A stretch of DNA of 64,000 nucleotides. Origin: Steinernema hermaphroditum (taxonomy: Eukaryota; Nematoda; Chromadorea; Rhabditida; Steinernematidae). The DNA lies in NCBI GenBank assembly GCA_030435675.1, contig CM059624.1:9076769-9140768 (forward strand), read 5' to 3'. The translations under genes were made by a program, and so were the position numbers. Below the pieces are notes generated by a model. It saw only the letters and a program-made list of their open reading frames with translations, was not told the origin of the DNA and did not search any database. Positions 48,232 through 60,400 of this stretch are shown here, one piece after another (position 1 is the first letter of the stretch; each line of letters begins with the position of its first letter).

Positions 48232-49375
48232 ATGAACTTCGATAACGAACCGTCTACGAGTGCCGGAGTGCCCGCGCAAGTCCGGCGAAGACGATTTTCC
48301 AATGCGAAGATTCAGCCCGTAAGCATAAGAGGCATGTTTTCTCGGATAAATGCAATTTCTTGTAGACGCGAATCAAGAAGGTGATGCAGAGCGACGAGGA
48401 CATCGGGCGTATGGTGGCCAGTGTTCCCGTAGCCATCGGAAGCGCCATGGAGCACTTTCTGGAGAAGCTGCTCACGTCGGCTGCTCACTGTATCCAGTTT
48501 TCGGCTTCCCGGACCCTTTCGCCGTCCCATATGTAAGGTCATGGATATTTTCGATGTATAAATTGTGTTCTTCTAGAAAACAAGCTGTCATCATGAATCC
48601 ACACTTCAAATTTTTGGAAAGTTCATTGGCGGACGTCCAGCCGCTTCCAAAGGCCGAGGGCGCGGTTGCTATGCTGCCTCCACCTACTGAAGTTGCCCCT
48701 CTGGTCGAACCACCAAATCCTTATGCCGCAGTCCTGACATCACTTATTAATGCAACGGCACGCGGTATTCGAAAGTTGTGCAGGGGAAGAGTACAAGGCG
48801 TGTGTTCTTTCAGGTGTTCCTCCGGGCATCAATGGTGTGCCGCAAGCCAGTTCAATGTTCCTCAACCAAAATACTTTAACACAACAAGTCCTTGCCCAGA
48901 TTGCAGCTGCTAGCACTGCCGAGAAGCGTAAAGCTCCAGCTCCGCTATCAGCTGTCGACCCGACCAAGCCTAAACGTGGACGTCCTCGTAAAATAAAAAG
49001 AGAAGACAAGTAGGAAAAGCTATATTTTCTTAATCATCTTGGATGCTTCAGGTGCATCAACGAGGAAGAGCTCGTGATTCCAGCTGCACCGGAGGACAAT
49101 AAGCCGAAGGTCTCGGCGCAATTAAGCGATAGGGAGTTGATGCCTCCACCGAAACTTCCACTTGTTCGCAAATTTTTGACCAGCGAGAAGAAAGTTACGG
49201 TAAGTCATCGTACCACCGACTCTTATTCATTTGTGTTCATTTTCAGTCGACTAACGGCTTTGTAAAAACTGAAGAATGTCGTGAAAACTGTGTGAAAAAC
49301 GAGCAGAAATCCGAAGATCTCCAAGACGCTCCGGCAAAAGTGGAGTCAGCACCCCAAGAACCCAGTTCTTCCTAG
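48232..49375 (+). CDS. DRAP1: DRAP1/NC2-alpha transcription repressor with AT-hook-like tail
   Basis: Histone-fold subunit of Negative Cofactor 2, which binds TBP on promoters together with DR1. Exons: 48232-48318, 48366-48532, 48577-48764, 48784-49009, 49052-49199, 49247-49375; 314 aa. Residues 22-105 form the histone fold (RFSNAKIQPTRIKKVMQSDE, VPVAIGSAMEHFLEKLL, SHIKQAVIMNPHFKFL). The long tail is not typical of the family and includes KRGRPRK, an AT-hook core. The exon 3-4 junction is awkward: only a 19-nt GT-AG gap (48765-48783) or a 160-nt intron starting near 48624 keeps the frame. The fold itself is secure; the middle of the tail is not. Confidence 0.85.
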
Positions 49376-49615
49376 CAGCGATGAACCACAGTTGTCAGCT
49401 CTAGTCGTTATGATTTCTCCCTTTCAATCTCGTTACGCATTTGAAGCGACTGTACATACTAGGCTAATCTCACCTCAGAAAATGTCGCTGTTACTGATAT
49501 CAGCCCTAGCTTTACAAATCTTTTTTATGTTTGGTTGTAGATGGATTGTGACCGACATATAAACGTGTTTTCCATCCCCAACGTTCTCAAACCAGCTTTG
49601 ACATGATAAATAAGC

Positions 49616-49621
49616 TTTATT
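49616..49621 (-). terminator. Poly(A) signal of the RS-like gene
   Basis: AATAAA on the minus strand 34 bp after the stop at 49655. DRAP1 converges from the other side, so the 280 bp between the stops serves both 3' UTRs. Confidence 0.6.
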
Positions 49622-49654
49622 GCGTCAGAATCACCCGAAACCGTCGGCCAGTAA

Positions 49655-51758
49655 TCAATGCAGAATGATCCGCGAAGAAGATGACCCGTGCCGACCTGCA
49701 ACAACCAACCAAGTTATTATTCCAACACTAAGTTGGACAACTCACTTGAACCCGAAGAATGACCACCGCGCTTGTGTAGCACACCTGCGGATATCGGCAT
49801 GTCGTAGTATGTGTTTCTCGCAGTCTCCCGATTTAACCATGACTGGTTGTCGCTTCTTCTCGAATCATCCTGTCGCTGGCGTTTCGGCTCATCGGCATTT
49901 CTTTGACTGGGGTTAGTAGCTCTTCTGTTCTTGGCAAAGAAAGCCAGTGCTGGACCGTAAGCATCTGTACGCCAGTGAGATTTCGCCGGAGCAGCAACAT
50001 CTCTTGGCCGGTTCTTAGGTTCCTCTTCTGTAACGTGAACAAAGCACTAGAGTGACATTACTGCGCACTGCCTACCTATTGCTACCGCCTCGATTGGTTT
50101 GCTTTCTTCCACTATTTTATGCGGCTTATTACTAGTAAATTCTCGTTTGTTCGTCGGTTTTGACGGGAAATAATCACCTAAAATGAAGTTGAGCCGCACT
50201 TACTCAAAGAAGCGCTTACTATTGGACTGAGGGGACAAGTAAGGAGAAAAGCGCTGGTCTTCAGAAGCTCCCTGAATATCGAAGATAATGCGCTTGTGCG
50301 CTCTCTTCGCTTGGTCGACCTGTTTCATAGCATCTCTGGCACTTTCCGGGATATCCCCAGGCTTGGCCATAAGTTGTCCTGCCGATCCTACCAAAGAAAA
50401 ACAGTGTTCCTGAACACAAAATCACTTCTCCCAAACCATTGCGTTTAGCGGCACTGCAATTTTCTTTGGCATTTTGGACAGGAACGACTTTCTTGGGTGT
50501 TTTGCCAGAGACACTTCTGTAAATGCGGTCGTTCGATCTTCTTCTACCTACGTCCTTCTTCGATGCCCTCGCACTTCTGCTGCCGTCAGCCGCGAGCGAG
50601 TTCGCTTCTTTGTCATCTCCAGGTCCTTCAGTCGTCTCTTCAGTTCCATGGTTATCTACCGGAGCAGAACTTGAGCCTCCGTTTTGGTGACTGCCACGAT
50701 TCACCTTCTTCTTCATTTTCTCGCTGACTAATGCATGTTCTTCGTCTATTACTCCCCTTGAATACCGCACTCCTGATGCACAACATACCACAACTCTCCG
50801 CTGATTTGCTATTGCCAGCGCTCAAACTATCTCGATTCTCTCTGCGGGATAAATCCGCACCTTTCTTCTTATCGACTCCATTACTATCGCTCTGAACAGT
50901 CTTTGTGTTTCCAGAAGGTGGGCGAACATCGGCTGAAGACGAAGGAATGGCATCCGCGGTCAAGTTATCTTCACTGTGCGAGCGACCATCGGATCCATGT
51001 GGCACCGCGTCATCATCGGTTAGCACTTCGAACGTCTCCTCAGTGTCGTCAACCTCTTCTGCGCATTCCAGCAGATCATCCAGATTGCCTTCATCGTTCA
51101 CGGAAAGCATGGCGGCCTCACACATCGCCTCGACATTGACATTGTCCTCTTCCAGGCCCAAGTCATCAGCAAATACGTCATCGGAATATTCTTCAATCAG
51201 AAAGACAGAAGAAGAAGGCGGTGCAGGTTTCTTATCCCTGAAAGCCGGCGCTTCAGTGGTGGCGACAAAACCGAATGCACTCTTTGGTCTCCGGAGACTG
51301 CTTAGGTATGTCATCCAGGTTGTCTTGCCTATCTCTCGAACGTCTCCTTCTAGGACTTCTGTGACGCGGAGAACGACCTTTTTCTTCTCCACGATTGTGT
51401 GGTTTCACGCCATGATTATCCCTTCTTCTCTGCTTGGCCGGAGCAAGGTGATCATCTGAAAAGCAACGAAACCAGTAACCACGCGTGAAGCGACAAAAAA
51501 ACCAGAAGCTTCGTTCCGTCGATCCAGTGCCCCGTTTCCGCGCGCTGAATCCGGGGCCTGACGGTCCGAATGCGGCCGCTTGCGGAATTCTTCCGTTTCG
51601 CGCTCTATCCGTTGCTTCTCTTCCTTTTTTCGCTGAAACAGAATTGGTTGGTGACGTTTCTAGCAGCTACGTACCATGTAATACAAATAGAGTTCACGTT
51701 CTGTGAGGCGATGACGGCTCCGATCCTTCCGATCGTCAAAGCGGTCACGTCGGGACAT
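49655..51758 (-). CDS. Unrecognised disordered RS/acidic protein
   Basis: Exons: 51758-51675, 51632-51503, 51455-51272, 51237-50828, 50772-50437, 50387-50220, 50177-50076, 50027-49746, 49695-49655; 578 aa. The start is Arg/Asp-rich and runs into a charged helix (LTERELYLYYMRKKEEKQR). Then come an RS stretch (SPRHRSPRRRRSRDR), an acidic middle (DDVFADDLGLEED), Lys/Ser-rich low complexity, and a tail with HWRTDAYGPALAFF. This suggests a nuclear RNA-processing factor, but no family was recognised. Nine introns-compatible junctions keep one frame, all with 35-56-nt GT-AG gaps. The ATG follows a CATTCCAG acceptor by 14 nt. Confidence 0.75.
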
Positions 51759-52805
51759 TTAGACCTGGCGAACTGGAATGACAGTGACAAATATGCAGCA
51801 CAGACAAGACAAGATGGACGAAAACACGGGACGGTGAATGCACGAAGCGGAGGACTGCAGCGAGTAAACAACGAGACTCCACGTCGAACTCGGTGATCAA
51901 TCGAGAAGAGCCGCAGCTGCCCCCGCAATGCCCCGGCAGGCACGCACGGGCGAGTCGAAATTCGTCGACCGCGGTGCACTCCTGCAGGAAGTGCGCGACG
52001 GGACCTCCTCGAGACGGCGAAGGGGCCTGCACTGACGAGACAGACGACTGACTTCTCGGGGAGCATGCCTAATCGGCGATATCGGAATCGGCTGTAATCG
52101 GAGGCACTTGGAGGAGGCATTTGTTTATTGGCGACCATCGTAGTGACCACGCCAGTAACTCGAGAAAGGAAGAATCGCATTAGGGAACTTCACGGAGGAA
52201 GTTAGAAATGTGCCATGAGAGATTCCTGGGATCGAGGATTTTGGATGTAACTGACGCGTTCGATTCCACTGGATTCTTCAACATCTTTCGTGTATCTGTG
52301 TGATGTGCTGTTCACACATCATTTTATCCGAGGAGAGAACTTGTTTTCGAAGGTCTCTTATTTTCTCTTTAAACTGAAATGGAGTCCCGTGGAAAACCGA
52401 TGCGCAGGACTGCGCAGGGTCACCTCGAGCAAGGAAGTCGAAGTTAATTTTAGTGCTCCTTTTTGCCATCTTTCTCGGCGAACGTCGGAGTTTAGGGTTG
52501 TCTTAAGTGCTCTCCCCGGTTTGCCATAAGTGCTCTCCGCCTTTTTAGAAAACCTGTCCCCAAGAGACGAGTGGCGATGCGCCAACTGCGAAATCAAATG
52601 GCGTTTTTGAGTTTCTTCCTCCATTTTGACGCTTCCATCGACGCCCCTCCCCTCGAGCCGCTTCGTTGTGAAGCTGCTTCGCTGTCTCCAGATCTCTATC
52701 GTGCAGATTTTATCGCCTTACTTTTGAACTGAAGCCCATTGTTGCCGCAGTGTTTAGAGGTTCCTCTCGATCAACGCCTCTTCCGATTTCAGAAATGAAC
52801 CTCCG
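51759..52805. other. Intergenic upstream of the fibrinogen-domain gene
   Basis: About 1.05 kb between two divergent genes. GC-rich on the left, mixed on the right. Acceptor-like sites at about 52767 and 52792 precede the next gene. The frames at 51605-52180 have no family and were not called. Confidence 0.5.
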
Positions 52806-53620
52806 ATGGCTCTCCTTCTCATTGCTCTGCTAGGCTTGGTCCCAACAGCCTTTTCCGATTCGAATCCCCAACTCCTCTACACCCAGAACGTTTTTCTAAC
52901 TCCCCAGGTCTACACATGTAAGTTCGCGTTGTCGCGCACACTCTCAGGATAGCTGTAGCCTGCCATGACGCCTGGGAAGACGGATTCCGGGAGCCGGGCA
53001 TCTTCCCGATCCTCTTCGAATCGGCCCATAGGCCCTCCTCGTGGCGCTTTATCTTCTGTAACAATAGCGAGGCCCACTCAACCACCATAATCCTGCTTCG
53101 GAGGACAGGCGGTGAGAGCTTCGAGAGATCGTTCCGCGAGTTCGAAGCCGGTTTCGGCTTGGCGAAGACGGACTATTTCCTTGGCCTCGAGCACATCCAC
53201 GTTCTTACCCGTCGGGGACTCAACCGCCTCCGAATCTCGGTCCGCGACGCCACCGGGGATCTCCGCCAGATCGCCTACGAGTTCTTCAAGCTGAAAGGCC
53301 CTCCGGACTACGCCTTCGGACTGAGTGCCCCCGGCGAAGGCACTCTTCCCGACGACTTCTGGTTCCACCGAAATCTGCCGTTCAGGGCGCCCGGCAACCT
53401 CGACTCCAGAGGCGACGGAAGCAGCTGCGCCAACGCCACAGGAACCGGCTTCTGGTTCCAAAAGGAGGGCCCATGTGCCTTCGCCCTTCTCACGGGGAAC
53501 TTCCGACCGAACCGAAGTATGTGCCACTCGAGGATGCCGTATCCCATCTGCAACGGTCTGTACTGGGTGGACTGGACCGGGTACCGTACTCTTGAACACG
53601 TCATCATGGAATTATATTAA
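52806..53620 (+). CDS. Secreted fibrinogen-related domain protein
   Basis: Predicted extracellular lectin-like protein. Exons: 52806-52917 and 52959-53620; 257 aa. A signal peptide of about 18 residues (MALLLIALLGLVPTAFS) is followed by one FReD domain. Matches to the domain are SCHDAWEDG at the first cysteine, the RRTGG...F.R.F.EFEAGFG block, YFLGLEHIHVLTRRG, the calcium-loop-like DSRGDGSSCA and GFWFQKEGPCAFALLTGNF. The NGLYWVDWTGYRTL block ends the domain. FReDs in other animals bind acetylated sugars; the ligand here is unknown. An earlier ATG at 52795 leads to a 12-codon frame overlapping this start. Confidence 0.85.
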
Positions 53621-54096
53621 AGAGCTTTATCTACATCGAGTTCAGGAGGTCGAGTTAGTCAGCGTTAAGCAGTACGTAGACGCTACCTTCGCATATTTCG
53701 CGATGTCTCCTAAATAATTCTTGGAACGATGGCTTCTTGGAACGGTCAGTCGTTGTGGTCGTTGCAGAGGGTTCCGAATACGCCGAGTTGGATGCCTATC
53801 GGGCAGAAGTTCGAGTAGCCACAGAGGACGAACACGGTGATCTGGGCGTGTGCACATTAACGGCAAAAGATACGCACTATTGTGCACCTCTACAGTACGA
53901 AAGGTTATAGGCTAGACATTCAGAGACGTAATGGTGAAAGACGGAACCAAGTAGACAGACCTTCATGTCTCCGTAACAGCGAGACAGACACGTCTACTAG
54001 ACAATTTCACCGATTAAAAAAAATAATTTCTGTTTTACAGACCCTGCAGATGATTCTTTCAGAGCGACTAGACTGTTTAGACGCACATCTGTCTAC
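53621..54096. other. Convergent intergenic region
   Basis: About 475 bp between the fibrinogen-domain gene and a minus-strand membrane protein. No exon or repeat was supported. Confidence 0.5.
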
Positions 54097-54599
54097 TCAA
54101 GGCTGCAGAGCGCTTATTTGACTGAATGTGACGCCATGGAGTTCGGCCCTGAAGGCCAAGTAGTAAACGTCGAAGAAGGCGGCGAAAGCGAAAATGATGA
54201 AGCCGCTGGTGATAATATCCGCGATCATCTTGACGGCTAGTCGCTTAGATGGACACGCGGGGGGACCGAGCACTCGAGGGAGCATAGAAGGGGTTGGGCG
54301 ATTCGGGACGAAATCGTAAACAAATTCGTTTTGGGTGTAGTTGAAAAGGAAGACCATCTGGTCGACGACGAACTGTGGTGCCTCGTGGCCGACGGTGGTG
54401 CGCAGGATGAGGAAAACGACCAGGAACTGGGGCTCCGGGGGCCAGACGACCGTCGGGGCGAGACTCACCCGGGTGGAGAAGAAGACGTTGAGAGCGAGGA
54501 GGAGCAGAAGAACGCACTTACGAAGGTAAAGAGAGCAGCCTTCAGCGCCCCTTCGGAGGAACTCCGAGCGGAGCTGTAGAGGGGTGAGGGGGATCCCAT
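54097..54599 (-). CDS. Unrecognised small membrane protein
   Basis: Best model: exons 54599-54522 and 54426-54097, joined through a 95-nt GT-AG intron; 135 aa. The join creates one continuous span (ALKAALFTFFLVVFLILR) after a Ser-rich head, and a second long span (IITSGFIIFAFAAFFDVYYLAF) near the C-terminus. NYT is a possible glycosylation site. An alternative 42-nt intron (54468-54427) gives a different N-terminus but lacks an ATG. No family was recognised; the layout resembles the membrane protein at 32,218 without clear sequence identity. Confidence 0.5.
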
Positions 54600-54740
54600 A
54601 GCGTGGTGACCATGCTTCTTCCCAGTACGGCGTGTACTTCCCCGTCGGTAAGAATATTTGTTCAAGGCTGCTAACAACGGTATCAGAAATCAACAACAAC
54701 AATAAAATAAAACCGATCAACAAAACAACAACTATGGTGC

Positions 54741-56232
54741 CTAGAACACCTTGGAACCCTGGACCACCTCCTTCACAGATCTTTTCTCGATCAGCTTGGC
54801 CTTCAACTTCTTCTTGAGGACGCGTTTGGGCTTGTCGCCTGGCACTGGCAAGAGATTTCGCATCTGCATGCTCCTCAGGCGATCTGAAAATACAGATGAG
54901 AAGAAAACATAGAGATGTGCTCTACCTTTCAAAACGGTTGTTCCACCTGGAGCCTGCATTGTGCGAAGACTGCTCGAGAGCTCCTGCTCCAAGAGGAAGG
55001 GCTCTTCGAACTTCTCAAATTCTCCGCGGCCCAACTTTTGGCGTGTGGTCAACTTGGTGATAGCCTTTCGTTTTCTGCGCAGTTTTGCGTTTTCTTCGAG
55101 TTTCGCCAACTGCTTTCTGATCTCCTTCGTCAGCTTTGGGGCCTTGAACACGTCATTGTCCAGCTGTTTCTTGCTTTTCTCCTGCTTCGCCAACAACAGC
55201 TTCAGCTTTTCAAACTTGGCCACTCGACGTTGCTTCTCCGTCTTGATGCGATTAGAGGGTTTGATGGTGTTAGGCTCAACGGCAGAATCCGCGTCTCCCT
55301 TGGCTTTCTCGTCATCATTATCAACGTCGTTCTCGTCGCCGCTTTCTAAGCCCTGCATCTGTTCGGCTAACTTTTCAGCCTAAATTCAAAATTCAGTTTT
55401 TTATATTTTGGCGTTGAATCACGTACAGCTGTAATATACTTGTCCCCGTCTCTGAGTCGCATTCGCTTTTCAAGCTTTGCGTCCTGTTCTTGGAGTTTCA
55501 GCTCCTCTTCGGCAAATTGTTTCACATACTCCTGGAAAAAACAAGTGTCCGTGGGAAGAGGGAGCAACTGAACCTACAGAGTAATCCTCAGAGGTTGGGT
55601 TATAGGAGGAACCGGCCATGGCGATCTGCACTTTAGGGAGAAGACTGGATACGTGACGCATGCTGCCGGGCATTTTGGGCTGCTTCTTTTTCGTTTGGCT
55701 CAGGAAGTGCTCGACGGCATCTTCGTCTTCCATGTTTACATCAGGGGCCAAGTCTGCAAAATAAATTTCATTAGAACCGTTTTTCCAGCAGAGTGAGCCT
55801 ACCTGTTTCCCACAAGTCGTACTGTCCCTTGGACTCAACAACCTTCTTTGGCCTGGATACGGGAACGGACGCCGTCTGCTTGGATTTGATCTTCGCTTCC
55901 AGCTGCGCTTTTTTCTGAGCTCGCTCAGAAGGTTCTGGCTCCTCGACTTTCACCATCTGCTTCAAACGCTCTTCGCGCCTCTTCATGTAGGCCTTCTGCT
56001 TGACGGTTTCCTTCTTCGCCGCCTTCTCTGCGGTCGGCAACTTGTCAATCGTGAACAGTTCGTCGTCAAGTCGTTCAGCAAGGGCGCCTCCGTGAGCTTC
56101 GTCATGGGCCTTATCGTGCAGGTAGGTTTCGACTTCTGCGATGTCTGTTCCCTTCTTCCAGTGCTTCTTTCTGTTCTTGGCGAGGCGCTTTTTCGCCGGG
56201 CGCGACATCGTAGTGCCCTGAGGTATACCCAT
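54741..56232 (-). CDS. NOP53: NOP53 (GLTSCR2) pre-60S ribosome biogenesis factor
   Basis: Nucleolar protein that recruits the exosome helicase to pre-60S particles. Exons: 56232-55803, 55753-55578, 55531-55427, 55379-54926, 54883-54741; 435 aa. Family marks are the basic start with NRKKHWKKG, the YDLWET box, the SSYNPTSEDYS box, and the C-terminal block LSSSLRTMQ...DRLRSMQMRNLLP...KLIEKRSVKEV. Long Lys/Glu coiled-coil stretches lie between. The ATG at 56232 lies 8 nt after an ACTTTCAG acceptor at 56241-56242; an inner ATG at 56208 is also possible. Confidence 0.92.
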
Positions 56233-56242
56233 GTCGACAACT

Positions 56243-57468
56243 GAAAGTGGCCAAGAATGAGAACCTCCGTCAGCAAAGAAATATTACGAGGAGCAGAAGG
56301 AATCGCGAAATTAGAAGCTCTTTACCCGCTAGGCAAAACAGCAGAAGAAACCGTAGCGGCGCACTCCAACCGCAGGATAGTCGTTGCAAGAGACGCCATC
56401 CCTGCTTGATTTGCGATCCACGGGAGTAGATTCCACGATCAGCGCCAACTGGCTGGTGCTTCGAAGTCGCCTCTTTCTTTTCGCCACAGCTCCCAACTTC
56501 CGGGATCTTCGGGGTGGCCCTGCCGGGCGCTTCCGTAAGTGCGAGTTCGCTTCGCCGCCGTCCTCACGTGCTCGTCAACAACACGTATGATGCCATGTTT
56601 TCCGCTTTTCGCCCCAGGCACCCATCAATCACCGAACGAACTTTCTTCTCTGTCTTCGAATCATCAAGGCGCATAATTCGCCCCATTCGTGCCTCCTTCT
56701 CAATCGCCTCCTCGCGCATCCCTCTCAAGGCCGTTCCCACTTCGGTTACCGTAACCGCACCTCGGCAGCCGTCATTATTTACGACAAATCCTCCGCGAAG
56801 GACTGTCGAGTCGTCCGGTTCGGTTGTCCTCTGACTCAGATGGCTCCTCCGGTGGAGCCGGCGGAATCCGACCTCCGGGCTCGGCGAACCGTTTCCGCTC
56901 CTCGAGAGAGAAATATTGATTCGCCGCGACGCTACCCAGCCGAGCTGCGTCACTTCGAAACGGCGATCCCCGTCAGGCAGTGCGCGAATCGGCCGCCCAG
57001 CCCCGATCGACAGCCGACTCGACTGTCTCCGCACCTCGCGAACGATTCCTTCTTCTCCTTCTGCGCGTCTTCCCTTCGATCGTTCTTTCCCATCTCCTTC
57101 TTCGCATCCCCCACGTACTTACCGCCGCGGACCACTCTGGCGCCCCCAAATCGCTCGATATCTCGCGCACTGTCTCCTACAGCCTCCAGGCAGATCTGCT
57201 CCGTTTCTCGTCGCCCGCCGCATATATCGGTTTTCGGATTAAATTTAAAAATGTCGGCCCCGAGCGTCCTTTGGCGGCAGTGACGGTATCTCGATCTCCG
57301 CCGCGCACTGATCCATATGCGGGTGGAGGTGAGTTGGCGATGACCGTCATCGTTTGAAACATTCCTTGTCACCGCCGTTCCATTGATCCGTTTTCGCGAG
57401 GTGCGATCCCCTCTCTGACCCTCGGCGCTTTCAGATCCATCGTCGCCCCCTCCCCAGCTCCAAAGTTG
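56243..57468. other. Long divergent region NOP53 / DRE-1
   Basis: About 1.2 kb, GC-rich. A GCTTTCAG acceptor ending at 57434 is followed by the DRE-1 ATG as the first ATG, so most of this stretch is probably promoter plus outron. Open frames on both strands (56840-57283, 56564-57034) show no family; a Ser/Arg bias explains their length. Confidence 0.5.
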
Positions 57469-60400
57469 ATGGCAGGCGGCGAAGGAGAGGAAAGCGAAGG
57501 AGCTTCCGGCCCCGTCGTCGTCGCTTCGAAACAGTCGCCCATCGTGGCTCGACGACTGTCCGCTTCGCTCATGTACAGTCCCTCTCCGGCCGCGATGGTG
57601 GACACCACGGCCTCCGTGCCCGGCATCGGCGACGAGGACGGATTCCGCCGAGCTTCCACGCCCTCCATGGAACCCCCCGCTCTGACGCCCAGCCGCCGGT
57701 ACGCTTTCCGGCCACGTCGCTCCCAGCCCCACAAAGACGACGAAGCCCTCTGCGCCAGCAATGTCGCCGCCACCGCTGACGAGGTTCGCCCCGTCTTCTG
57801 CTTCTGTCACCGACTCTGTTTTCAGGCGCTCTTCGTGCCCTCCTCGAGCAAACGGATCCGCCTGGAGTCGCCCGGTGAGGCCAAGAATAGGTACGTCTTG
57901 TTCCTCTTTTTGCACCCCCGTCACAGGATGGTGCCCCTGCGGCAGTTATTTCGTGCTGGTTATGCGCGAGGTGAACGAGCGAGATGCGCTAATTATTCGT
58001 TCGGTGTTGCATGTCCCATTTACCGGCGATCGATAGTCGCCTCTGACCGCATTGCGGAGGGCGAACGCCCCCTGAGGAGCGATTGATAAAGGCGAACGCC
58101 CTCGCTCCGCGGACACCTGGAGTGTCTTCGGCACTAAAACGCGTGACCGGCGGGGAGTCCCGAGGAGGCGCCGAACGGCCTCGATACGGAAGTGGTTGCC
58201 TTAATTAAACGCTTCCTCGTCGCGGTGCCGTTCGGCCGTTGTTTACTTTTGGCGCCCGAGGAACAGAAGAAGACGCAGTCGGAAGAAGAAGCGAAGGTGA
58301 TTACGCGCGGCGACCGGCGAATGACCCCGAACGCGCGCCTGGTAGCGACCACAGATGGCGACAGTCCGCTTAGGCGGCGGTTAAATTTCGAAATCCGCGC
58401 GCTTTCAGGGGTGTCGCTGTGAGAGCGAACCCCTTGGATTTCTGCAGTCTTCACTGACCACTCGCGCGCCGTAGTAAGTGACCGCCACTGACCGTAGCCT
58501 TTCAGTTCCACGGGCGAAAACGAGTACGACGAGCCGCCGTCGAACGGTCGATGCGCCTTCGACGAATGCCCCGATGAGGTGCTCATAAAAGTAAGTCACT
58601 TCCTCAGGGATTCACGATAACCATGCCTTTCAGATATGCTCCCTTCTGGTGGAAGGCGAGCTGGCGAGCGTGTCGCTCACGTGCAAGCGCCTCCATCGGA
58701 TATCGAATGATCTCTCAATTTGGAAGAAACTCTTCGAACACGTGTACGAGTACCAAACGCCACTGTTCCACCCGGCGCCTACGGTCTTCGAGTTCCGCGA
58801 GCCCAACCTCTGGGACCCCACCGTGACGAACCCGTGGAAGGAGAGTTTCCGTCAACTCTACCATGCCGTTCACGTGCGTCCGCTGTGCAAGTTTATGTAC
58901 GCGGTGAAGGGCCGCAAGATCGTACATCAGGAGAAGATCGAAGCAGCCCTGAAGGACTTCGAAACGCAGCCGAACGGCGAGAAGCTTCTAGTCCTGCACT
59001 CGGGCTACTACGAAACCGAACCGATCGTTATCAACTCGGCGATCCAGATCATTGGAGCAAGTGAGTTGCCTGTGCGCCAAGGCACTTAAACGAAATTGAG
59101 TTTTTAGGCGGCGGCAGTCCCTCGCAGATCAACACTCACGTCGTCATCGAACAGCATACCGACACTACTGTCAGCTTCATAGAGGGCGCACACGATGCAT
59201 ACATCGGCTACTGCTCGATCAAGTATTCTCCGAACAGGAACCCACTCGCCCCGGGGAACTCCGCCATCGCTCCTGCCGCACAGCCGCCACAGCAGCTTCC
59301 CAACGCGCTTCTGGTGACGGACAACGCAACGCCCTTCATAGATCACGTCAATATCAATTCACTTTCATCAGGTCCGTCAAGAACTTTTGTTGCTTGTAAA
59401 CATCCCTTATTCAGTGGGTGCTGCCGTCACGGTCAAGAAGGAGCACGCCAACCCGCGAATGCGCCACTGCACCATCTGTGACTGCGAGAACGTCGGCATC
59501 TACATTACGGATCATGCCTGTGGTACCTATGAGGACTGTGAAATCGCTAGGAACAATCTCGCCGGCGTGTGGGTGAAGAACCACGCGAACCCCGTCTTCA
59601 GAAGGTGCCACATCCACCACGGCCGTGACGTCGGCGTGTTCACGTTCGAGTCCGGAATGGGCTACTTCGAGGGTTGCGACATCCACGGGAATCGCATCTC
59701 CGGCATCGAGGTGAAGAACAACGCCAATCCGACGGTCGTCCGCTGCGACGTCCATCACGGCACCACGGGCGGCATCTACGTGCACGGGAAAGGCCGCGGT
59801 CAGTTCATGGAGAATCGCATCTTCTCCAACGCCTTCGCAGGCATCTGGATCACCTCGCAGTCGGATCCGACGATCCGGAAGAACGAGATCTTTACGGGCC
59901 AGCAAGGCGGCGTCTACATTTTTGGCGACGGGCGCGGTCTCATCGAACAGAACAACATTTACGGAAACGCCCTCGCCGGCATCCAGATCCGAACGGGCTC
60001 CGACCCCATCGTACGCCTCAACAAGATCCACGATGGCCTCCATGGCGGCATCTACGTCCACGAGAAGGGGAAAGGCCTTATTGAAGAGAATGAAGTGTAT
60101 GGCAACACCCTGGCCGGTATATGGGTGACGACGGGCTCTTCGCCGATTCTCCGCCGCAACCGTATCCACTCCGGCAAGCAGGTGGGCGTCTACTTCTACG
60201 ACAACGGGCACGGGCTTCTGGAGGAAAACGACATCTTCCACCACCTCTACTCGGGTGTGCAAATCCGCACTGGTGAGTGATAGCTCTTTTGAGCTTACTA
60301 TATACACATTATTTAGGTTCAAACCCGAAGATCACGAGAAACAAGATCTGGGGAGGGCAGAACGGTGGCGTGCTCGTCTATAGCGGCGGAATGGGTCTCC

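Noticed and set aside
50740..50840. Frameshift in the RS-like gene
   Set aside because: A 55-nt intron (50827-50773) using a GTTTGA donor joins the two frames cleanly.
56950..57924. 324-codon minus-strand frame over the DRE-1 first exon
   Set aside because: Gly/Arg/Asp-rich shadow of the Ser/Pro-rich DRE-1 head and its GC-rich leader.
59411..60322. 303-codon frame opposite DRE-1
   Set aside because: The mirror of the beta-helix repeats explains its length; no family or splice support.
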